Assembly: GCA_014871665.1 (NCBI GenBank)
Contig: WGSL01000084.1
Coordinates: forward strand, 1-7,131
Source of the DNA: Collinsella sp.
GTDB lineage: Bacteria > Actinomycetota > Coriobacteriia > Coriobacteriales > Coriobacteriaceae
Reading direction: 5' to 3'
Length of the DNA stretch: 7,131 bases
Positions within the stretch are counted from its first letter, which is position 1; each line of letters opens with the position of its first letter. The notes beneath the pieces are model-generated. The model did no database searches. It saw only the letters and a program-made list of their open reading frames with translations, and had not been told where the DNA came from. Below are positions 1-4,651 of this stretch, one piece after another. The position numbers were made by a program, and so were the translations under genes.

Positions 1-24
1 TGGGAGGCCAGGGCGCCGCTGACC
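1..24 (+). rRNA. rrf: 5S ribosomal RNA, 3' end only (partial)
   Basis: These bases resemble the last part of a bacterial 5S rRNA. TGGGAG, then a CAGG element, then GCGCCGCTGACC line up without gaps with the 3' end of actinobacterial 5S genes as I remember them (GTGGGAG, GTAGG, ACGCCGCCGAAC). The terminal GCCGCTGACC would be the 3' strand of helix I, and its partner GGTCAGCGGC should lie upstream of the window. A terminator 37 bases downstream fits the end of an rRNA operon. The alternative is the tail of an unknown protein gene: one frame is open to TGA at 55-57, but it uses several codons (AGG, CGA, GGA, CGG) that are uncommon in the genes here. The call is from remembered consensus, not from a covariance search. 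Confidence 0.6.
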
Positions 25-60
25 GGTGGACGGCACCGAGCCGTACGCTTGAACTGAGAA

Positions 61-89
61 GGGGGAGGCCTCGCGGCCTCCCCCTTTTT
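61..89 (+). terminator. Strong rho-independent terminator
   Basis: A perfect 10-bp stem, GGGGGAGGCC (61-70) with GGCCTCCCCC (75-84), closes on a TCGC tetraloop and is followed by five T residues (85-89). AA at 59-60 can pair with the first two T residues and lengthen the stem. It ends the upstream transcription unit, probably an rRNA operon, and insulates the acpS operon from read-through. Confidence 0.93.
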
Positions 90-103
90 GCGTTTACGGG
101 CTT

Positions 104-133
104 TTGTCTCACATAGTAGCTGTGTTTTATAAC
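104..133 (+). promoter_or_regulatory. Candidate upstream sigma70-type promoter (P1)
   Basis: TTGTCT (104-109) lies 18 bases before TATAAC (128-133), matching the TTGACA/TATAAT consensus at 4 and 5 of 6 positions. Transcription would start near 140, giving a leader of about 60 bases before acpS. It has the same -35 core and spacer length as the second candidate 36 bases downstream. Prediction from sequence only. Confidence 0.4.
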
Positions 134-139
134 CCTCGT

Positions 140-169
140 TTGTCGCATCTTCTGTGAACGGGCTACAAT
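140..169 (+). promoter_or_regulatory. Candidate sigma70-type promoter of the acpS operon (P2)
   Basis: TTGTCG (140-145) is followed after 18 bases by TACAAT (164-169), a 5 of 6 match to the -10 consensus. Transcription would begin near 175-176, about 23 bases before the preferred acpS start at 199. That leaves the ribosome binding site in the transcript but not the ATG at 187 with any useful leader, which also favours the start at 199. This is the better placed of the two candidates. Confidence 0.55.
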
Positions 170-188
170 AACTTAGTCTGTGCGATAT

Positions 189-195
189 GGAGGTG
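189..195 (+). promoter_or_regulatory. Ribosome binding site that decides the acpS start
   Basis: GGAGGTG at 189-195 is a near-perfect Shine-Dalgarno sequence; its GGAGG core ends five bases before the ATG at 199. The in-frame ATG at 187 overlaps this site and has no ribosome binding site of its own, so the longer reading (four extra residues, MEVN) is probably not used. Confidence 0.8.
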
Positions 196-198
196 AAC

Positions 199-738
199 AT
201 GGCTGAAGCTGGTATCGGCGTTGATATCGTCGAGATTTCCCGGATGAAATCAATTCTTGAAAAGACGCCGTCGTTTGCTCGGCGTGTGTTTACCGAAGAA
301 GAGCGTGCGTATTGCGATGTATCATCGCGTCCCGCTGCTCACTATGCGAGCCGCTTTGCTTCGCGCGAGGCGGTGCTTAAAGCTCTCGGCACGGGTTTTA
401 GTCAAGGCGTGGGTCGCAAGGATGTTTCGGTAACGCGTGATAAACTCGGCAAACCGAAGGCGCTGCTTTCGGGCCGTGCACTCGAGATCGCTCATGAGCT
501 GGGTGTTGTTGAGGTCGCTCTTTCCATTACGCTTACAGGAGACTTAGCCGTTGCGAATGCCATCGCGATTACCGAAGATGCTCGGCCTAAGCCAAAAGAT
601 GAAAAGGTGAGCACCAAGAAACGCGTAGCGCAGACATTTAAAGAGGCTCGCTCTGTTTTAGATGAGCTTGAGCAGCTGCAGAATTCAGCATTGACGGAGC
701 ACCTGGGCGATGCTTCGCAAGATACGCTAGGAGCATAG
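199..738 (+). CDS. acpS: Holo-[acyl-carrier-protein] synthase with C-terminal extension
   Basis: AcpS transfers 4'-phosphopantetheine from coenzyme A to a serine of apo-acyl carrier protein in the cytoplasm, activating ACP for fatty acid synthesis. The 179-residue product opens with the family motif GIGVDIVEISR (5-15), where D9 is a magnesium ligand. FTEEERAYC (31-39) follows, then RFASREAVLKALGTG (52-66), where E57 is the second ligand and K61 lies in the conserved helix. LSITLTGD (108-115) is the last conserved strand and resembles the E. coli HVTLTDE form. The family domain ends near residue 126, the usual length. The remaining 53 or so residues are a charged, lysine- and glutamate-rich tail with a predicted helical stretch near 140-165 and no motif I recognise. 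The start at 199 is chosen for its Shine-Dalgarno site. It is first in the operon, and its TAG abuts the nnr ATG with no gap. Confidence 0.93.
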   Translation: MAEAGIGVDIVEISRMKSILEKTPSFARRVFTEEERAYCDVSSRPAAHYASRFASREAVLKALGTGFSQGVGRKDVSVTRDKLGKPKALLSGRALEIAHELGVVEVALSITLTGDLAVANAIAITEDARPKPKDEKVSTKKRVAQTFKEARSVLDELEQLQNSALTEHLGDASQDTLGA

Positions 739-2355
739 ATGAAACCGGTTTTGAGTACCGAAGAAGTCGTTCGTCTCGAGGATATCATCGAACGCGAAGG
801 GACTTCGAAGGCCGAGCTTATGGAGCTAGCGGGTGAGTTTGCCGCCAACGAGGTCTTGAAGCTCAATCCCGATCGGGTTCTCGTTCTGGTCGGTTTTGGT
901 AATAATGGCGGCGACGGTTGGGTTGCCGCCGATATCCTGAGCCATAAGGGTGTGGACGTCGATATCGTTTCTCCGGTTGAGCCGGATGAGATTCCTGCTG
1001 CTCTGGCACGTCATGTTGCTCGTCGTACTGCCGGCCGCGATGTGCACGTTTGCGTCGGCCCCTCGCGTGACGAACTCGAGGTTTTGATCGATAAGGCCGA
1101 TGTTGTTGTCGATGCCATTTTTGGTACCGGTTTCCATGGGAATCTGCGTGCGCCGTTCTCCATCTGGATTCCTACGGTCAATGAATGCGCCGATTGTGTC
1201 GTATCCATTGATGTCCCCTCGGGCCTGAATGCCGAGACGGGCGTTGTTGATGACGACTGCATTCGTGCCGAACATACGGTGACGATGATTGCGCCCAAGA
1301 TTGGTCTGTATAGCGCTGATGGCCCTGAGTATGCTGGCGATTTGATCTGCGGCAATCTTTACGACCGTCTTGACGAGGTCATCGATGATGTCGACCACGC
1401 CGCCGAGATTGTCGAGCCCGGTGACTTAGTTGATTACTTTGCCCCACTACCTACGAATATCGATAAGTATTCCCGTGGCTCTGTGCTTATTGTCGCCGGA
1501 TCTGCACAATATCCTGGTGCTGCCATTATGGCGGCCAAGTCTGCAGCTCGCGCGGGTGCTGGTTACGTGGCAGTCGCGGCTCCTGACGCCTGCGCTAATC
1601 TTATTCGCATTGCACTTCCTTCGATTCCCGTCTTTGCTATTCCGTCTGATTCCCGCGGCTCCTTTGGCGCCGCTGCGCGCATGACGGTGTGCGAGATTGC
1701 AAAGAAGTACAGCTGCGTACTGTGCGGTCCCGGTATGACGACGTCTGCCGGCGCTATGCAGGTGGTTTCGGGCTTGCTCGAGCTTGATGTACCGCTTATT
1801 TTGGATGCCGATGCACTCAACTGCCTTGCTAAGATTGCCATTGACGGTATTGATAGTAACCCCGAGATGTATCGTCGCGAGCAGCCGTTGGTTATGACAC
1901 CGCACTATCGTGAGCTTTCGCGTCTGGTTGCCGGTGACGAGGTGAACGACCTTGGTACCGCGATTGCAGCCGCGCAGAAGGTTGTCTGGGCTGCAGGCTC
2001 CGACAATCTGGTGGTCATTGCCAAAGGGCCGACGACGGCTATCTGTGGCGTTGAGCGTGTACTGCTGCCGCTCTCGGGTCCGGCTTCTCTGGCAACTGCC
2101 GGTTCAGGTGATGTTCTCGCGGGTATTTTGGCCGGCACGCTTGCCACCATGCGCGACGAGATGGATCGTTGGGAGTTGCTGTATTCGTACGCCGTCGCAC
2201 TTCACAGCTACGCCGGTTTTGCCGCGGCGACGGAGTATGGTGAGAAGAGCGTCATCGCGACCGATCTTATCGACTTGATCGGTCCCGCCATGGAACTGGC
2301 GGCAAAGGATGCGCTCGAAGATCTGGGAATCATGGACGAAGGGTCGGATGACTAA
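739..2355 (+). CDS. nnr: Bifunctional NAD(P)H-hydrate epimerase / ADP-dependent NAD(P)H-hydrate dehydratase
   Basis: This enzyme repairs hydrated NADH and NADPH (NADHX, NADPHX): the first domain epimerises the R and S forms, and the second dehydrates the S form using ADP. Its 538 residues match the usual two-domain length. The epimerase half (about 1-220, YjeF_N fold) shows GNNGGDG (54-60), DAIFGTG and SIDVPSG (ending DVPSG at 158-162). The dehydratase half (about 240-538, carbohydrate-kinase-like) shows KYSRG (from 243), the GSAQYPGAA stretch, LDADAL (D356, D358), TPHYRE (387-392), AKGP (K429) and the nucleotide-binding catalytic loop GSGDVLAG (455-462, with D458). All key motifs are present, so both activities are expected. 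AGGAG at 729-733, inside the end of acpS, is a good ribosome binding site five bases before the ATG, and zero spacing to acpS suggests coupled translation. The alr start lies 2 bases after its stop. Confidence 0.95.
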   Translation: MKPVLSTEEVVRLEDIIEREGTSKAELMELAGEFAANEVLKLNPDRVLVLVGFGNNGGDGWVAADILSHKGVDVDIVSPVEPDEIPAALARHVARRTAGRDVHVCVGPSRDELEVLIDKADVVVDAIFGTGFHGNLRAPFSIWIPTVNECADCVVSIDVPSGLNAETGVVDDDCIRAEHTVTMIAPKIGLYSADGPEYAGDLICGNLYDRLDEVIDDVDHAAEIVEPGDLVDYFAPLPTNIDKYSRGSVLIVAGSAQYPGAAIMAAKSAARAGAGYVAVAAPDACANLIRIALPSIPVFAIPSDSRGSFGAAARMTVCEIAKKYSCVLCGPGMTTSAGAMQVVSGLLELDVPLILDADALNCLAKIAIDGIDSNPEMYRREQPLVMTPHYRELSRLVAGDEVNDLGTAIAAAQKVVWAAGSDNLVVIAKGPTTAICGVERVLLPLSGPASLATAGSGDVLAGILAGTLATMRDEMDRWELLYSYAVALHSYAGFAAATEYGEKSVIATDLIDLIGPAMELAAKDALEDLGIMDEGSDD

Positions 2356-2357
2356 TC

Positions 2358-3503
2358 ATGAATAAAGCCGATTTGACGCGCTGGTCCTGGGTCGAGATCG
2401 ACCGCGGGGCGCTCCGTCGCAACACGAGGGCCTATAAGAACTTGTTGAATCCACGTCAGCGCCTGTGCTGCGTGGTCAAGGCCGATGCTTATGGTCATGG
2501 AGCTGTTGAGTGCGCCAAGATCATGTATTCGGCCGGTGCCGACATGTTTGCCGTGGCGACGGTTAACGAGGGCGTTGAGCTCCGACAGGGCGGGATTACG
2601 AAACCCATCCTCATCCTAAGCGAGCCGCCTATCGAGGCCATTCCGACGTTGCTCGAGTTTGATATCATGCCCTCGGTCTATACGTCTGACTTTGCTCTTG
2701 CGTATGGCGAATGTGCCGTCGCGGCGGGCAAGGTGGGCAAGTATCATCTCGCCATCGAGACGGGTATGAATCGTATCGGCGTACACTACACACAGGTGCT
2801 CGACTTTGTCCGCGGTATTAATTTCCATCGCGGTATTCAGTGCGACGGCGTATTTACGCACTTCGCCACGGCCGATGAACCTTCGGGCTGGGACTACAAG
2901 CTGCAGTGTCAGCGCTTTACCGAGGCCGTTCAAGCCATTAAGGATGCGGGTTTTGAGTGCGGTATCGTGCACTGCGCCAACACGCCGTCCTCGATGCTCG
3001 ACCCCTCGATGCATTTTGATATGATTCGCGCCGGCGTTGGCTTGTATGGCATGCAGCCGTGCGAGCTGAGTGGCCGCGTGATGCAGCTTGATCCCGTTAT
3101 GAGCGTCCATGCGCGCGTGACGCGCGTGGCACACCCTGCGATGGGTGAGGGCGTGGGCTACGGTTTTACCTACCGCGTACCGCGCACGCGCGTTCAGATC
3201 TGCACGCTGCCGATCGGTTATGCCGACGGCCTATCGCGTACGCTTTCCAATCGTATGGATGTGCTGTATCGCGGCGAGCGCGTGCATCAGGTTGGCAATA
3301 TCTGCATGGACCAGTTTATGGTCGCCATTCAGTCCAACCCGGCACACGAGATTCCCGAGGCCGAGTATGGTGACGAGATGATCATTGTCGGCCGCGATGG
3401 CGATGCCGAGATCACTATGGACGAGATGGCCCGACTGCGCGGAACGATTAACTACGAGGTCGCCTGCGGCTTTGGCATGCGTCTCGACAAGGTCTACGTG
3501 TAG
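2358..3503 (+). CDS. alr: Alanine racemase (PLP-dependent)
   Basis: Alr interconverts L- and D-alanine with pyridoxal 5'-phosphate and supplies D-alanine for peptidoglycan. The 381-residue protein has the family's usual length. The PLP-binding lysine is K41 in VVKADAYGHG. The opposing catalytic tyrosine is Y268 in GVGYGFTY, before the conserved LPIGYADGL. ICMDQ (315-319), MIRAGVGLYGMQP and R139 in ETGMNRIG are further hallmarks. One oddity: the segment that reads LKMDTGMGR in Geobacillus Alr reads LAIETGMNR here, so the position of the carbamylated lysine (Lys129 there) is alanine (A132). The ATG has no clear Shine-Dalgarno site and lies 2 bases after the nnr stop, so translation probably depends on coupling to nnr. 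The fold and both catalytic residues are intact, so an active enzyme is expected. Confidence 0.96.
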   Translation: MNKADLTRWSWVEIDRGALRRNTRAYKNLLNPRQRLCCVVKADAYGHGAVECAKIMYSAGADMFAVATVNEGVELRQGGITKPILILSEPPIEAIPTLLEFDIMPSVYTSDFALAYGECAVAAGKVGKYHLAIETGMNRIGVHYTQVLDFVRGINFHRGIQCDGVFTHFATADEPSGWDYKLQCQRFTEAVQAIKDAGFECGIVHCANTPSSMLDPSMHFDMIRAGVGLYGMQPCELSGRVMQLDPVMSVHARVTRVAHPAMGEGVGYGFTYRVPRTRVQICTLPIGYADGLSRTLSNRMDVLYRGERVHQVGNICMDQFMVAIQSNPAHEIPEAEYGDEMIIVGRDGDAEITMDEMARLRGTINYEVACGFGMRLDKVYV

Positions 3504-3511
3504 GAGCCGCT

Positions 3512-4132
3512 ATGGGCGTCATGCACATCCCCGGCCATACCCATCAGGCACCACGTGAGGTCGCACTCGAGGAGATCGAGGCCGTTCTGGGCGATTGTCA
3601 CCTCTGCCAGCTCTACCAGTCGCGTCACAATATCGTGTTTGGCGTGGGAAACCCCCGCGCTCGCGTGATGTTTATTGGTGAGGCGCCGGGCCGCAATGAG
3701 GATTTGCAGGGCGAGCCCTTTGTGGGGGCGGCAGGCGAGGACCTCAACGGCATTTTGTCGCTGGCGGGCCTCAAACGCGAAGACGTCTACATTGCCAACG
3801 TGCTTAAGTGCCGCCCGCCGGGAAACCGCAATCCGCGTCCCGAGGAAGTGTTGGCTTGCTCGCCGTTTTTGCGTGAGCAGATTCGAAGCATCTGGCCCGA
3901 TATTATCGTGACGCTCGGCAACCCCGCGACGCACTTTGTGCTTAAGACCGAGATTGGCATTACTAAGCTGCGCGGCAGGTTCCACCAGATGGGGCATTTT
4001 GTAGTAATGCCCACGTTCCATCCGGCAGCAGCGCTGCGCAATCCGGCGTGGCAGGAGCTGCTGGAGGAAGACTTTAAGATGCTGGGCGACTATCTGGAGC
4101 GACATCCCGCACCAGAGGACGTCTCGGAATAA
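3512..4132 (+). CDS. udg: Family 4 (iron-sulfur) uracil-DNA glycosylase
   Basis: The enzyme should excise uracil, from cytosine deamination or misincorporated dUMP, to start base excision repair. The 206-residue protein carries the family 4 signature GEAPGRNED (56-64), the GxPFVGxAG element (67-75), NVLKCRPPGNRNP (96-108) and the second active-site motif HPAAALRN (170-177). Four cysteines, C29 and C32 (CxxC) plus C100 and C116, are placed to bind a 4Fe-4S cluster as in thermophilic family 4 enzymes; this separates it from family 1 Ung, which has no cluster. The ribosome binding site AGGAG (3502-3506) overlaps the alr stop codon and sits five bases before the ATG. Nothing in the t6A or cell-wall pathways needs this gene, so its place in the operon is probably shared expression rather than shared function. 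The symbol is generic. Confidence 0.92.
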   Translation: MGVMHIPGHTHQAPREVALEEIEAVLGDCHLCQLYQSRHNIVFGVGNPRARVMFIGEAPGRNEDLQGEPFVGAAGEDLNGILSLAGLKREDVYIANVLKCRPPGNRNPRPEEVLACSPFLREQIRSIWPDIIVTLGNPATHFVLKTEIGITKLRGRFHQMGHFVVMPTFHPAAALRNPAWQELLEEDFKMLGDYLERHPAPEDVSE

Positions 4133-4144
4133 TAAGGAGCATAT

Positions 4145-4651
4145 ATGTCCCTGGAGCGCCTGGGGGTAGGTACTTACAAAACGACTTGCGCTGCCGATAC
4201 GGAGTACTTTGGCGAGCTAATTGCACCGTGCCTTGAGGACGGCGATGTGCTCATCCTGACCGGTGGCCTGGGAGTGGGCAAAACTCACTTTACCAAGGGC
4301 GTCTCGCGCGGGCTGGGCGATGGGCATATGGTTACGAGCCCTACGTTTGCGCTCATGGCCGTTCACGATCAAGGTCGTATTCCGCTGTTTCACTTTGATC
4401 TATACCGCCTGGAGCATGCCTACGAGCTCGAGGATACGGGCATTTTCGATGTGCTGGGCTATGAGGGTGCTTGCCTGCTGGAATGGGGCGAACAATTCCA
4501 GGACGAGCTGACGGATGAGTATCTTTCGGTGACGCTCAAGCGTGATGAGGGCGACAGCGATGTGCGAACGATAACGCTTGAGGCGCACGGTGACCGCGCA
4601 ATGGAGCTTTCCCATTTGATTGATAGGGCTGTACAAGATGAGCTTGCATAA
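4145..4651 (+). CDS. tsaE: tRNA t6A37 biosynthesis ATPase TsaE
   Basis: TsaE is the P-loop ATPase that binds the TsaB-TsaD complex and is needed for repeated cycles of threonylcarbamoyl transfer to A37 of ANN-decoding tRNAs. The 168-residue product has the Walker A motif GGLGVGKT (40-47), SPTF (65-68), FHFDLYRL (82-89, D85) and LLEWGE (111-116, E113), the usual order in the family. Walker A differs from the common GDLGAGKT by glycine in place of aspartate at 41, and histidine rather than threonine follows it at 48. AAGGAG (4134-4139) is a strong ribosome binding site five bases before the ATG, so this gene can be initiated independently despite the 12-base gap from the glycosylase gene. Its last 14 bases overlap the TsaB-RimI-TsaD start, the partner proteins it is expected to bind. 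Confidence 0.95.
   Translation: MSLERLGVGTYKTTCAADTEYFGELIAPCLEDGDVLILTGGLGVGKTHFTKGVSRGLGDGHMVTSPTFALMAVHDQGRIPLFHFDLYRLEHAYELEDTGIFDVLGYEGACLLEWGEQFQDELTDEYLSVTLKRDEGDSDVRTITLEAHGDRAMELSHLIDRAVQDELA
4625..4628 (+). promoter_or_regulatory. Weak ribosome binding site for the TsaB-RimI-TsaD start
   Basis: AGGG at 4625-4628 lies inside tsaE, nine bases before the ATG at 4638. It is a weak match, but the in-frame TTG at 4620 has no purine-rich site upstream, so the ATG is preferred. The 14-base overlap with tsaE suggests coupled translation. Confidence 0.45.

Noticed and set aside
1..57. End of an upstream protein gene finishing at TGA 55-57
   Set aside because: The frame uses codons uncommon in this window and shows no recognisable protein sequence, while bases 1-24 fit a 5S rRNA 3' end better. 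Not excluded.
90..186. Riboswitch or small RNA in the acpS leader
   Set aside because: The region is short, and beyond the two promoter-like units no stable hairpin or known aptamer core could be seen.
187..198. Earlier ATG start for acpS at 187
   Set aside because: It overlaps the GGAGGTG site that serves the ATG at 199 and has no ribosome binding site of its own; conserved AcpS sequence starts after 199.
826..1398. Minus-strand open frame within nnr
   Set aside because: It mirrors the epimerase domain of nnr, whose motifs are intact on the plus strand; no sign of an overlapping gene.
4620..4637. TTG start for the TsaB-RimI-TsaD fusion at 4620
   Set aside because: No Shine-Dalgarno-like sequence precedes it, and the TsaB family start aligns better with the ATG at 4638.
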